A stretch of 17,353 nucleotides of DNA from CAZNRY01 sp964575675 (GTDB taxonomy: Bacteria; Eisenbacteria; RBG-16-71-46; CAIMUX01; VGJL01): the NCBI GenBank assembly GCA_964575675.1, contig CAZNRY010000087.1, forward strand, positions 1 through 17,353. The letters are read 5' to 3'. Below are positions 6,429 through 14,479 of the stretch, piece by piece. The notes below the pieces were generated by a model, which saw nothing but the letters and a program-made list of their open reading frames with translations, was not told where the DNA came from and searched no databases. The stretch's first letter is position 1. The number at the start of each line of letters is the position of its first letter. The position numbers and the translations under genes are program-made.

Positions 6429-9113
6429 GTGAGGGAACGGGCTCGTTGCATGGAGATCTTGGTGGCCGCATGTTTCGCGCTCGCCCTCATCGGCGGACCC
6501 GATCCCGCATGGGGCTGGGGGGAGGATTCGTTCATCAAGGAGAAGAAGGGGGAGGCGAAGAAGGATGCCGGGGAGCCGGACGACGGTCTCAAGCCCTTCG
6601 ACGAGGTGATCAAGGGCTGCGAGAGAATCGAAGGTCTCTTCCCGATCTACAGGAACCGCGATCTTGGGAAGCTCTTCATGGAGATCCCCTTCGACCACAT
6701 CGATCACCTGTACATCTTCGCCGTCACCCGGGAGGCAGCAGAGGGGATCTTTTTCGACAACAGCGCGATGCTCGACGAGTCGCTTTTCGTGCTCCGTCGC
6801 GAAGGGAAGAAGATCCGATGGGAACAACCGAACATGACGTTCTTCGCGCCGGGGGACTCCGCCTTTGCGCGGGCCATCCGACGGGGGACGTCGCCAGGTC
6901 TCGTCGGCGTCATGGAGTTGGCCAGCCGCCCGCATCCCGAGACGAAGGCGATCCTCGTTGATCCGACCCCGATTCTGGTCCAGGACTACGAAGCCGTCGC
7001 GTTCGCCCTCCGCGAGACGGAGGCGGGGTATTCCCTCGATGCCAACGGCAGCTACGTCGACGCGATCAAGAACTTTCCCCGGAATACCGAGATCGACGTC
7101 GTCCTCACCTTCCGGACCGACTCGCCGAAGGTGCCGATGCCGATCCTTCCGGACTGGCGCAACTTCCAGCATCGCTACCATTGGAGTCTGGTCGAGCGGC
7201 CATTGGACGGCTACAGGCCGCGTCTGGCTGATGACCGCGTCGGCCACTTTCTCACGATGCGGGGGGATTACTCTAACACGCGGAGCGAGACCGCATACGT
7301 CCGCACCATCAACCGATGGCGTCTGGAGAAGAAGGATCCGAACGCCGCCATCTCGCCGCCGAAGGAGCCGATCGTCTATTGGATCGAGAACACGGTGCCG
7401 GCGGAGTATCGCGATCCGGTGCGGCGAGGGATTCTAAACTGGAACAAGGCGTTCGAAACGGCCGGGTTTCGGGACGCGATCGAGGTCCGCCAGATGCCCG
7501 ACACGGCGAGCTGGGACCCCGCCGACGTTCGCTACCACGTGATCCGCTGGATGCTCCAGCCGGGGGGAACCTACGCGGTCGGACCATCGCGCGTCGATCC
7601 GCTCACGGGCGAGATTTACGACGCCGATGTCCGTGTGGCCGCCGATATCACCCGCGTCGTCTACAGGGAATGGACGGACCAGATCTCTCCACTGACCCGC
7701 TTCGGCGGGAGAAGACCCGGCGGCAATGGCATCGAGCGGGGCGAATGCGATCTTGCGGAAGGATTGGCGAATCAAGCGGCCTTCGGCATCGGGCTCCTCT
7801 CCGCCCGCGGTCTTTTCGATCCGGACAGCCCAGACGGCAAGAGGTACGTCGACCAGTATGTCGAGGGTCTGATCTGCCACGAGGTCGGGCACACCCTCGG
7901 TCTCAAGCACAACTTCAAGTCGAGCGTCGTCAATACCCTCGATCAGCTCCAGGACACGACGCGGACGAAGGCGTCTGGAATCGCCGGCTCGATCATGGAC
8001 TACACGCCTGTCAATCTGGCGCGAAAGGGAGAGAAACAGGGAGAGTACTGGCAGCTTGGCCCCGGAGCGTACGACGTCTGGGCGATCGAGTATGCCTACA
8101 AGCCGATCGACGCGGCGACTACGGAGGATGAGATTCCAGAGCTTCTGAGGATAGCCTCCCGCGCCTCCGATCCCATTCTTGCCTTCGGCAGCGACGAGGA
8201 TGCGCGCGGGTATTCGACTTCCGGCATCGACCCGACCAGCACGATGTTCGATCTCGGAGACGATCCGATCGGATGGTGCGCCGGGCGGATGGACCTTGCC
8301 GATGAGCTCTGGTCGCGCATCGACGCGTATCTTGCCGTGCCCGGGCAGCGCTATCCCAGGTATCGCTCTCTCTTCTCGCAAGGGATGGGGGAGTACAACT
8401 ACTCGGGCCTGATCGTTTCCAAGTTTATCGGCGGGATCTACCATCATCGCGACCACGTCGGCGATCCCGGAGGACGCCTGCCGTTCGATCCCGTACCCGC
8501 CGCGACCCAGCGCCGGGCGCTGAGGCTCTTGTCGGATCGCCTCTTCTCCGAGAAGTCCTTCCAGCTCCCCGCCGATCTGCTGAACAAGATCGCTCCGGAG
8601 CGATTCCCGACCTTCGAGGGAACGCTCTGGTCGGCGGAGAGGATCGACCCGCCATTTCATGCGACGATCCTCCGCGCCCAGTCGAATCCCCTCGCGCGGC
8701 TCTACGACCCGATCACCTTGAGCCGGATCCAGGATTCCGAGCTCCGCTACGTGCCGGGGACGGAGCCGTTCCGGATGGCGGAGATGTTCAACACGATGAG
8801 AACCGCGATCTGGAACGAACTGGCCCCTGGGCGCGCGATCGGCGCGATTCGCAGGAATTTGCAAAGGGCGCACCTGAACCGGCTGATCCAGCTCGCGGTG
8901 AAACCCGAAACCGGAACCCCTGAGGACGCGACGACCTTGGCGCGGGCCGATCTGAAGGCCATCCTGAAGGGATGCACGGCGGCGCTCGGCCGGACCGATT
9001 TGGATCCGATGACCCGCGCTCACCTGGACGAGACGAAGGACAGGATCAAGGCGGCCCTCGATGCGCCGCTCACGCGAGCGTTCCCCGAGCCGAGCGCCGG
9101 ACCAAAGGGATAA
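6429..9113 (+). CDS. Exported zinc-dependent metalloprotease (DUF5117/DUF4953-like)
   Basis: An 894-residue protein starting with GTG 6429, chosen because GGAGGAGGG (6415-6423) sits 5 nt upstream and the start gives a proper signal peptide: a basic n-region, a hydrophobic core (about residues 9-22) and a probable signal peptidase I site near PAWG. A later ATG (6450) would lose the basic residues, and an earlier one (6378) adds only an Arg-rich leader. The zinc site is HEVGHTLGLKH, with H484, H488 and H494 as ligands and E485 as general base, followed by a Met-turn-like SIMDY with Met523. This is a metzincin-style HExxHxxGxxH core. The flanking sequence resembles the large bacterial DUF5117/DUF4953 metalloproteases, mostly uncharacterised secreted or periplasmic proteins. 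Cellular substrate is unknown. It follows acyl-CoA dehydrogenase by 98 nt and converges on the phosphatase gene. Confidence 0.9.
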   Translation: MRERARCMEILVAACFALALIGGPDPAWGWGEDSFIKEKKGEAKKDAGEPDDGLKPFDEVIKGCERIEGLFPIYRNRDLGKLFMEIPFDHIDHLYIFAVTREAAEGIFFDNSAMLDESLFVLRREGKKIRWEQPNMTFFAPGDSAFARAIRRGTSPGLVGVMELASRPHPETKAILVDPTPILVQDYEAVAFALRETEAGYSLDANGSYVDAIKNFPRNTEIDVVLTFRTDSPKVPMPILPDWRNFQHRYHWSLVERPLDGYRPRLADDRVGHFLTMRGDYSNTRSETAYVRTINRWRLEKKDPNAAISPPKEPIVYWIENTVPAEYRDPVRRGILNWNKAFETAGFRDAIEVRQMPDTASWDPADVRYHVIRWMLQPGGTYAVGPSRVDPLTGEIYDADVRVAADITRVVYREWTDQISPLTRFGGRRPGGNGIERGECDLAEGLANQAAFGIGLLSARGLFDPDSPDGKRYVDQYVEGLICHEVGHTLGLKHNFKSSVVNTLDQLQDTTRTKASGIAGSIMDYTPVNLARKGEKQGEYWQLGPGAYDVWAIEYAYKPIDAATTEDEIPELLRIASRASDPILAFGSDEDARGYSTSGIDPTSTMFDLGDDPIGWCAGRMDLADELWSRIDAYLAVPGQRYPRYRSLFSQGMGEYNYSGLIVSKFIGGIYHHRDHVGDPGGRLPFDPVPAATQRRALRLLSDRLFSEKSFQLPADLLNKIAPERFPTFEGTLWSAERIDPPFHATILRAQSNPLARLYDPITLSRIQDSELRYVPGTEPFRMAEMFNTMRTAIWNELAPGRAIGAIRRNLQRAHLNRLIQLAVKPETGTPEDATTLARADLKAILKGCTAALGRTDLDPMTRAHLDETKDRIKAALDAPLTRAFPEPSAGPKG

Positions 9114-9184
9114 GCGGGCGGTGAGAAACGCAGGCTAAACCAGTTTGAGTAGATCTGAGAAGCTCGCCAGGCGCATCCGCTCGG

Positions 9185-9211
9185 CCCGGTTATTGTTCCG
9201 GGGGCGCCGGA
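9185..9211. other. Overlapping hairpins in the convergent intergenic gap
   Basis: Between the two converging genes (9114-9256), CCCGG (9185-9189) can pair with CCGGG (9198-9202), or TCCGG (9197-9201) with CCGGA (9207-9211). The two are mutually exclusive. No U-rich tract follows on either strand, so this is not a textbook intrinsic terminator. The rest of the gap shows no gene. Confidence 0.25.
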
Positions 9212-9256
9212 CCTCGCGGCGCGCGGGCTCGCGTCTCAGCCGAAGTCAAACGCGGG

Positions 9257-10087
9257 CTAGAGGGTTTCGATCTTCGGCAGTTCCACCCGCCCGGTTGCTT
9301 TCGGGCCGCCCGCGATGCGCGCCACGATCACCGATACGTTGTCCCGCCCGCCGGCCTCGACCGCGCGTTGCGCGCAGGCGCGCGCAGCGGTGCGGGGATC
9401 TTTCGAACTACGGAGAATGGATCGGATCGCGTCGTCGTCCAGCTCATCGGTCAACCCGTCGCTGCACAGGAGCCAGAGGTCTCCATCGACGGTTTGGCCC
9501 CCGCCGCAGTCGACCTCCAAATCGGGATGTGTTCCGACCGCCCGGGTCAGCACTCCCCGAATGCGCCGGGCGTCGATCGAATCGAGATTGACGCCCATTC
9601 GTTCGAGCATTCGCAACCGCGTGTGATCTTCGCTTATCTGCATGAGTTTTCCGCCGCGAAGGAGGTAGAGCCGGCTGTCTCCAACCGTCACGAAGGACGC
9701 GCGGCCCGCGCCCAGATGAAGCGCGACCAAGGTACATCCCATCCCTCCATACTCGGCGGAGGATTGGGCCTTCGCGTAAACGGCGGAATTCGCGGTCCGG
9801 GCGGCATCGAGGAGCGCGCGTTCCGCGGGCGAGACTGGCACGCGCCCCGGGCTGACGGGCGCGCCGCCCATCGCGCCATCGGCGCCGCCCTCTTGCCGGA
9901 TCGACGCCTCGAAACTCGCCGCAAGCGACTCAACGGCAAGGCTACTCGCCACCTCGCCGGCGCGATGCCCCCCCATGCCGTCGCACAGGACGGCGAGACC
10001 TAGCCCGCCTCGGATGAGGATCGAGTCTTCGTTGTTGGCCCGGACGCGTCCGGTGTCGGATTCGGATCCCCACTCAATTTCCATCAT
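9257..10087 (-). CDS. PPM/PP2C-type Ser/Thr protein phosphatase
   Basis: A 276-residue stand-alone catalytic domain of the metal-dependent PPM family, predicted soluble and cytoplasmic. The family motifs appear in order: GRVRANNED (13-21), LCDGMGGHRAGE (34-45, D36 metal ligand), GCTLVAL (117-123), VTVGDSRLYLLR (133-144), LCSDGLTDE (207-215, D210) and GGRDN (246-250, D249). All metal-binding acidic residues are retained, so it should be active on phospho-Ser/Thr. An insertion rich in Gly/Ala/Pro (about 66-88) separates the second motif from the helix that follows. No Hanks-type kinase or FHA protein is in the window, so its partner kinase lies elsewhere. The ATG at 10087 has GAGGA about 5 nt upstream; a second ATG follows directly. 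The gene lies 22 nt after the Gate protein and is probably co-transcribed with it. Confidence 0.93.
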   Translation of the reverse strand: MMEIEWGSESDTGRVRANNEDSILIRGGLGLAVLCDGMGGHRAGEVASSLAVESLAASFEASIRQEGGADGAMGGAPVSPGRVPVSPAERALLDAARTANSAVYAKAQSSAEYGGMGCTLVALHLGAGRASFVTVGDSRLYLLRGGKLMQISEDHTRLRMLERMGVNLDSIDARRIRGVLTRAVGTHPDLEVDCGGGQTVDGDLWLLCSDGLTDELDDDAIRSILRSSKDPRTAARACAQRAVEAGGRDNVSVIVARIAGGPKATGRVELPKIETL

Positions 10088-10109
10088 CGTCGTCCTCGGC
10101 GCGGCATCG

Positions 10110-11066
10110 CTACGGTCTCTCCCTCGCTGGGGCGATCAACCGGGTGAGCCGGGTGACTGCGGCCGCAACGATCACCCTAGGGACGGTTATCCAGAATAGC
10201 GAGGCGCCGCACGCCGCGAGAAGCGCGGAGTCCTCGACGATCGAGTGGCAGACGCCGGCCGACACGTTGAAATCCCGCAGATCTTGAGGGCGATAGGCGC
10301 CCGGTTGCCGCGCTTCCTCCATCAGCAGTCCGGAACCGTACGCCAGCCCGAGAACCGTCGCCGTGATCCAAAGGAACGCGACCGAGTCGGCGAGTCCGAG
10401 GAATCTCAAGAGGGGCCGCAGCGGCTTCGCCAGGCGATGATAGAGATCGCGGGCGCGCATCCACTCCGTCAGAAGCATGAGCGCAAGAAGGATCACGACG
10501 ATCTTGCCGGTCAGCGTCCCGGCGCTGCGGAGCCAATGAAACAGGAATTCCCCGAAGGGCGGCCGGCCGCCGAGGGTGCCGATCTCCGGGGGCAGGCTCG
10601 AAGTGCTCGCGATCGCAGCACCCGCGGGCGAGACAATGAGGGCCACGACCCAGCCCAAGATCGATGCGGTCAGCAGGCGCACCGGCAGCATCACCCACCA
10701 TGGCGTGCCGGTCTTGTGCTGCACGGTTCCCTCGACCACGAGATTGTGCGCGGTGAGCGTCATGACCGCGAGGACCGTGATCTGCGGGGCGGAAAGGGGA
10801 AGGATCGCCATCGAGGCCACCGCGCCGTAGATTCCCACGAGCCAGCCCGAGACGAGGACAACAGCCGCCTCCCCAGGCAGGCGCCAGATCTGCATGGCAG
10901 GTCCAAGCACCTCCCCGATCCTTCGGAGGATCGTCAACCAGTCGAGGAGTCCGACCACGAAAGAAAGGGGCAAGATAATCCGCAGCAGATAGACCGAGGT
11001 TCTCAGGCCTCGGACCACCGCGTTCCGGTAGCCGCTCTTACGCGTCGAATAGGGTTGCTCCTTCAA
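10110..11066 (-). CDS. Tandem Gate (nucleoside-recognition) domain membrane protein
   Basis: A hydrophobic 318-residue inner-membrane protein with two Gate (nucleoside recognition) halves. Half one covers about 22-146 and half two about 176-312, each with several membrane helices. Matching polar motifs sit in the two halves: AHNLVVEG (106-113) and CHSIVEDS (273-280). Related Gate proteins include spore maturation proteins SpmA/SpmB and parts of nucleoside and metal transporters; substrate is unknown for this group. The reported start is TTG 11066, with only a weak upstream AGAAAG, so the true N-terminus may lie slightly downstream (for example GTG at codon 17 or 18). It lies 37 nt after dodecin and 22 nt before the phosphatase, which suggests one operon. 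A transporter role is inference. Confidence 0.8.
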   Translation of the reverse strand: MKEQPYSTRKSGYRNAVVRGLRTSVYLLRIILPLSFVVGLLDWLTILRRIGEVLGPAMQIWRLPGEAAVVLVSGWLVGIYGAVASMAILPLSAPQITVLAVMTLTAHNLVVEGTVQHKTGTPWWVMLPVRLLTASILGWVVALIVSPAGAAIASTSSLPPEIGTLGGRPPFGEFLFHWLRSAGTLTGKIVVILLALMLLTEWMRARDLYHRLAKPLRPLLRFLGLADSVAFLWITATVLGLAYGSGLLMEEARQPGAYRPQDLRDFNVSAGVCHSIVEDSALLAACGASLFWITVPRVIVAAAVTRLTRLIAPARERP

Positions 11067-11103
11067 TCGGAATCTTTCTGTGGCAATGCTCGAGGCGAGG
11101 GGT

Positions 11104-11310
11104 TCAGTCGAGCTTGAATCCGAGCCTCAGTCCGACCTGATACTCGACGACCGCGTTCTTCTCGACCCGGCCCCTCACCTCCTTGATCTCGAACCAGCGG
11201 ATCTCGTGGACCGTCTTGGAGGCATGAGCGACGGCGCTGTTGACGGCATCTTCGATCGATTTCGGGCTCGTACCGACCAGGTCGATGAACTTGTAGACTC
11301 CACCCGTCAT
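11104..11310 (-). CDS. Dodecin, flavin-binding
   Basis: A 68-residue protein of the dodecin family, small beta-alpha-beta-beta proteins that assemble into hollow dodecamers and store or buffer flavins. The sequence carries the family's typical AVNSAVAHASKTVHEIRWFE segment (22-41), including Trp39, which corresponds to the aromatic that stacks on the isoalloxazine ring, and Gln58 in EYQVGL, matching the Gln that hydrogen-bonds the flavin. Length is typical. The ATG at 11310 has a very strong ribosome binding site (GGGGAGGAGG on the minus strand, 11316-11325, 5 nt away), so longer upstream extensions are not needed. It is the first gene of the probable dodecin, Gate, phosphatase operon and is divergent from tetR. 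Confidence 0.93.
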   Translation of the reverse strand: MTGGVYKFIDLVGTSPKSIEDAVNSAVAHASKTVHEIRWFEIKEVRGRVEKNAVVEYQVGLRLGFKLD

Positions 11311-11368
11311 TGGTTCCTCCTCCCCGTTAGGGGTGTGGCGCGCGGCGGGAACGCACTTCGGCCGCGTC

Positions 11369-11383
11369 GGTAGATACCCTACC
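11369..11383. promoter_or_regulatory. Inverted repeat upstream of dodecin
   Basis: GGTAG and CTACC form a 5-bp perfect inverted repeat with a 5-nt spacer, about 60 nt upstream of the dodecin start. On the minus strand it includes TAGGGT, a possible -10, but no good -35 lies 17 nt upstream. It could be a regulator site or part of the dodecin promoter. Confidence 0.3.
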
Positions 11384-11459
11384 ACGGGGCGGCATCTTGC
11401 AGAACGACAAGCGATAAGCGGGATCATCCCGAAGGGGGGGGCGACGCCTGGGACTTTCC

Positions 11460-11488
11460 TTGACCAAATCGAGGCGAACTGTTATCAT
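11460..11488 (+). promoter_or_regulatory. Sigma70-type promoter of the tetR-efflux operon
   Basis: TTGACC (11460-11465) and TATCAT (11483-11488) each match the -35 and -10 consensus at 5 of 6 positions and are separated by exactly 17 nt. The transcription start expected 7-9 nt after the -10 falls at about 11495-11497, at or just before the tetR ATG (11497). The messenger would therefore be leaderless or nearly so, consistent with the absence of a Shine-Dalgarno sequence there. Confidence 0.7.
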
Positions 11489-11500
11489 ACAAACGTATGA
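11485..11500. promoter_or_regulatory. Probable TetR autoregulatory operator
   Basis: TCATAC (11485-11490) and GTATGA (11495-11500) form a perfect 6+6 inverted repeat with a 4-nt spacer. The palindrome overlaps the -10 element and the tetR start codon, so a bound TetR dimer would block RNA polymerase. TetR-family operators are typically short palindromes of this kind near their own gene. Binding by this regulator is inferred from position and symmetry. Confidence 0.6.
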
Positions 11501-12111
11501 ATCAAAGTAGGGAGACGGTCCAGACAATTCTCGCGGCTGCCCGCGAGCTGTTTGCCGAACGCGGCTACGACGGTGCTTCGATCCGGGCGATCACTGCGAG
11601 GGCGGGCGTGAACCTCGGCGCCGTCACCTATCATTTCGGCACGAAGGAACGTCTCTACCTGGCCGTGGTGGCTTCGTCGACCCGCCCCCTCTTTGACCGG
11701 ATCGCCGCGGCCGGAGCGGAGCCGGTCGATGCGCTCGATCGGATTGGGGCAGTGCTGCGCTGCGCGTTTGCGCATCTCGAGGAGTTTCGCGAGGCGGGAC
11801 CCCTCATGTTGCAGGAGATGTCGCGGAAGCGATCGCTCCCCCCTCCGATGAGCCTCGTGATGGAGAGCAACATCAATCTGATCGCCGGCTTCATCCGCGA
11901 GGGCCAGCAGGCCGGAAGCATCCTCCCCGGCGACCCGACGCTTCTGGCGTTGAGCGTCGTCGCCCAGCCGCTCTATTACACGCTTGTCCGCGATCCGTTG
12001 CGCGAGGTGGTTGGCTTGAATCGGGACGATCCCGAGACACAATCCCGTGTCGTCGAACATGTCGTGGCGTTCGTGCGCAGGGGCCTGACCGCCGACAGGA
12101 GGAATCAATGA
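11497..12111 (+). CDS. TetR/AcrR-family transcriptional regulator
   Basis: A 204-residue regulator with the N-terminal TetR DNA-binding domain. The helix-turn-helix spans about residues 28-47, ending in the signature VTYHFGTKERLY (43-54). The C-terminal helical domain (about 60-200) would bind ligand and dimerise. It heads an efflux operon and overlaps the next gene by ATGA, so it probably senses a substrate of the pump and represses its own operon. E. coli CecR with YbhGFSR is an analogous arrangement. There is no ribosome binding site before ATG 11497, and the promoter predicts a leaderless transcript. No better internal start exists before helix 1 (from about residue 6). The inducer cannot be read from sequence. 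Confidence 0.92.
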   Translation: MNQSRETVQTILAAARELFAERGYDGASIRAITARAGVNLGAVTYHFGTKERLYLAVVASSTRPLFDRIAAAGAEPVDALDRIGAVLRCAFAHLEEFREAGPLMLQEMSRKRSLPPPMSLVMESNINLIAGFIREGQQAGSILPGDPTLLALSVVAQPLYYTLVRDPLREVVGLNRDDPETQSRVVEHVVAFVRRGLTADRRNQ

Positions 12112-13484
12112 GAAGAGTCGTTGCCGCAGCTTCGGTCATCGTCGTGCTCGGGCTGGCCGGGCGTCCGACGCCTGCGCGGGCGGTGGACGGCGAGTTGCAC
12201 CTGCCGGCGGGCGGGGCTGCGCTTACCGTCCAGATGGCCGCGACGTTGGCCCTCGAGAGAAACCCGTCGATCGGCGTGTCGAAGGCCGGGGGCGATGAGG
12301 CTCGTGCGGCGCTCGGAGAAGCCGCGGCTGGATGGTATCCCGCGCTCCGCTTGAGCGGGTCGGCGACTCGATACGAGCAGCCGTACGCCGTGTTCCCGAT
12401 ACACGGCTTCAACCCGGGCAGTATCCCTCCCTTCAATGAGACGATCTACAGCGGCGCCCTCACCCTGAGCTACACGCTCTTCGACGGATGGGCCCGGCCT
12501 GCGCGGGTGCGCCAGGCGCGCGCGCGCCTCTCGGCCGCGAGGGAGTCGCTCCATGGAACGGAGCAGGCGATGTTGGCGCGCGTTCTGTCGACCTATCTCG
12601 ATGTCCTCTCGCGGGCGCGAGTTCTCGATGCGCAGGATCGGAGGATCGGCGCGATCGAGGCGGAGCGGGCGCGCGCGCAGCGTTTCCTGGACGTGGGTCG
12701 AGCGGCTCGGCTCGATCTCCTCCGTGTCGACGCGGTGCTGGCCGCCGCCCGGGCCGATCGCGTGCGTCTGGCCGCCGCCCTCGATCTCGCGGAGCGCGAT
12801 CTGGCGCGGTTGATCGGGGCGACGCCCGCAGAGACGCGCGCGGGCCGTCTTGCCGCGATCGGCGTCGCGGACACGGCCCTTGCCGCGCGTGCGGCGCTTC
12901 TCGAACGGGCATTGCGCGCGAGTCCGAGCATGGCGCAGGCCCGGCTGCAGCAGGACGCGGCGCGGGCGGGCGGAATGGGGGCGCGCGGCATGCGCTGGCC
13001 GGAGGTGAAGGTCGTCGGCAACTACCTTGGATGGGCGGATCCCGATGGGGACGACACGACGGAATGGAGCGCCGCGGCTCAGGTGTCGTTGCCCATCTTC
13101 TCGGGAGGGGCAGTCGATCACGGGATTCGGAAGGCCGACGCGATCGCACGGGGCGCATCCGAGCAGCTCCGTCTCGTCGAGACCCAGGTCGAGCAGGAGC
13201 TGGACCGAGCACTGAACGCCGTTCTCGAGGCGAGGGCGCGGGTCTCCAGCCTGGCAGCGGCGGAAGAGAGCACGGCCGAGGTCGCGCGGATCGAGAGGCT
13301 TGCATTGGACGGAGGATCGGGCACGCAGACCGACTACCTGGACAGCGAGGCCAGCCTGTTCGCGGCGCGTGCGGGGTTGATCGAGGCGCGCCACCGCGAG
13401 ATCGCCGCGCGGGCGGAGCTCGCGCGCGTGACCGGAACGTTGGACCTGGCGTGGTTCGAGCAGAACCTGGAGGAGGAGCGATGA
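12108..13484 (+). CDS. TolC-family outer membrane efflux protein
   Basis: A 458-residue outer-membrane factor. Residues 1-25 form a signal peptide (basic start, hydrophobic core, cleavage after ARA). The mature chain has the two-fold repeat of long alpha-helical hairpins typical of TolC/OEP proteins: the first about 40-235, with a strand segment around the YSGALTLSYTLFDG stretch (110-127), and the second from about 260, with the matching WSAAAQVSLPIFSGGAVD stretch (320-337). Trimers form a channel across the outer membrane and periplasm. Its ATG overlaps the tetR stop by ATGA and has AGGAGG a few bases upstream, so it is translationally coupled. Its own stop overlaps the adaptor start in the same manner. 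It should be the exit duct for this ABC exporter. Confidence 0.93.
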   Translation: MRRVVAAASVIVVLGLAGRPTPARAVDGELHLPAGGAALTVQMAATLALERNPSIGVSKAGGDEARAALGEAAAGWYPALRLSGSATRYEQPYAVFPIHGFNPGSIPPFNETIYSGALTLSYTLFDGWARPARVRQARARLSAARESLHGTEQAMLARVLSTYLDVLSRARVLDAQDRRIGAIEAERARAQRFLDVGRAARLDLLRVDAVLAAARADRVRLAAALDLAERDLARLIGATPAETRAGRLAAIGVADTALAARAALLERALRASPSMAQARLQQDAARAGGMGARGMRWPEVKVVGNYLGWADPDGDDTTEWSAAAQVSLPIFSGGAVDHGIRKADAIARGASEQLRLVETQVEQELDRALNAVLEARARVSSLAAAEESTAEVARIERLALDGGSGTQTDYLDSEASLFAARAGLIEARHREIAARAELARVTGTLDLAWFEQNLEEER

Positions 13485-14479
13485 GAAGGCCGAGAAGGTC
13501 CTTGGTGTTGGTCGTCGCGATCGGAGTCGTTACTGCGGTCGCATGGTTCGGGTTCTTGCGCCCGCGCGGGCAAGCCGGGGAGCTCGCGGCATCGGGGACT
13601 GTGGAGGCGACCGAGGCGCAGCTCGGGTTTCAGGTTCCTGGCCGGGTTGCGGAGATCGCCGCGGGCGAGGGAGACCGGGTCGCAGCGGGAGTGGAACTCG
13701 CCCGCTTGGACCGGACGGAGGCGGAGGCTCGCAGGAGCCAAGCCCGGGCGCAGGCGGCGGCGGCCCGCGCGCTGCTTGATGAACTCGAGAGTGGGTCGCG
13801 GAGCGAGGAGGTGGCGCAGGGGCGGGCGGCCCGCGATGCCGCGCTGCAACGCCTGGAGGATGCGCGCCGCGATCTCGATCGCACGAAGCGGCTCCTCGAC
13901 GGGGGCGCCGTGAGCCAGGAGGTTCTCGACAAGGCGTCGCTCGCCGCGTCGATTGCGGAGAGCCAGCTCAGCCAGGCGCGGGATCAGCTTCACATGCTCG
14001 AGATCGGTCCGCGAAAGGAACGGATCGAAGGGCAGCGCGCCCAGGTCGCGCAGGCGGAAGCAGCAATCCAGGTGATCGACGCGACGCTTGCGAACATGAC
14101 GGTCCGGGCTCCGTTCGATGGAATAGTCACCGTTCGCCACCGCGAGCCCGGGGAGATCGTCCCCGCGGGCTCGGCCGTGCTGACCCTGATGAACCCGAAC
14201 AGCCGATGGGTCCGCATCTATGTTCCCGAGACCCGGATCGGCGCCGTTCGCTTGGGTCAGAAAGCGCAGATCCGCACCGACACGGACCCCGACAAGCGCT
14301 ACGGCGGGGAGGTGATCTTCATCGCGAGCGAAGCCGAGTTCACGCCGAAGACGGTGCAGACGTCGGAAGAACGGGTGAAGCTTGTCTATGCGGTGAAGGT
14401 TGGACTCACGGATGACCCCGGGCATGATCTGAAACCGGGGATGCCCGCCGACGTCGTCCTCGAGCCGCGGAAACCGTGA
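13481..14479 (+). CDS. HlyD/YbhG-type periplasmic adaptor protein
   Basis: A 332-residue membrane fusion protein with a basic N-terminus and a single membrane anchor (about 8-26). Next come the first half of the biotinyl-lipoyl domain (GTVEATEAQLGFQVPGRV, 39-56), a long Ala/Gln/Glu/Arg-rich coiled-coil hairpin (about 80-205), the second lipoyl half (VRAPFDGIVT) and a beta-barrel with the segment EAEFTPKTVQTSEER typical of YbhG-like adaptors. It would link the inner-membrane ABC transporter to the TolC channel in the periplasm. ATG 13481 is chosen because it forms an ATGA overlap with the upstream gene and has AGGAGGAG upstream; the frame stays open to 12488, but that is spurious and lies within the TolC gene. 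The stop overlaps the ATPase start as GTGA. Confidence 0.93.
   Translation: MRRPRRSLVLVVAIGVVTAVAWFGFLRPRGQAGELAASGTVEATEAQLGFQVPGRVAEIAAGEGDRVAAGVELARLDRTEAEARRSQARAQAAAARALLDELESGSRSEEVAQGRAARDAALQRLEDARRDLDRTKRLLDGGAVSQEVLDKASLAASIAESQLSQARDQLHMLEIGPRKERIEGQRAQVAQAEAAIQVIDATLANMTVRAPFDGIVTVRHREPGEIVPAGSAVLTLMNPNSRWVRIYVPETRIGAVRLGQKAQIRTDTDPDKRYGGEVIFIASEAEFTPKTVQTSEERVKLVYAVKVGLTDDPGHDLKPGMPADVVLEPRKP

Noticed and set aside
4996..6471. 491-codon minus-strand ORF opposite acyl-CoA dehydrogenase
   Set aside because: Low-complexity charged product with no motif; the plus strand holds a complete, highly conserved enzyme.
6462..6476. VAAC in the metalloprotease leader as a lipobox
   Set aside because: The Cys falls inside the hydrophobic core, with hydrophobic residues continuing after it; a signal peptidase I site further on fits better.
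7434..9023. 529-codon minus-strand ORF opposite the metalloprotease
   Set aside because: Shadow frame; the plus-strand zinc motif and signal peptide show the coding strand.
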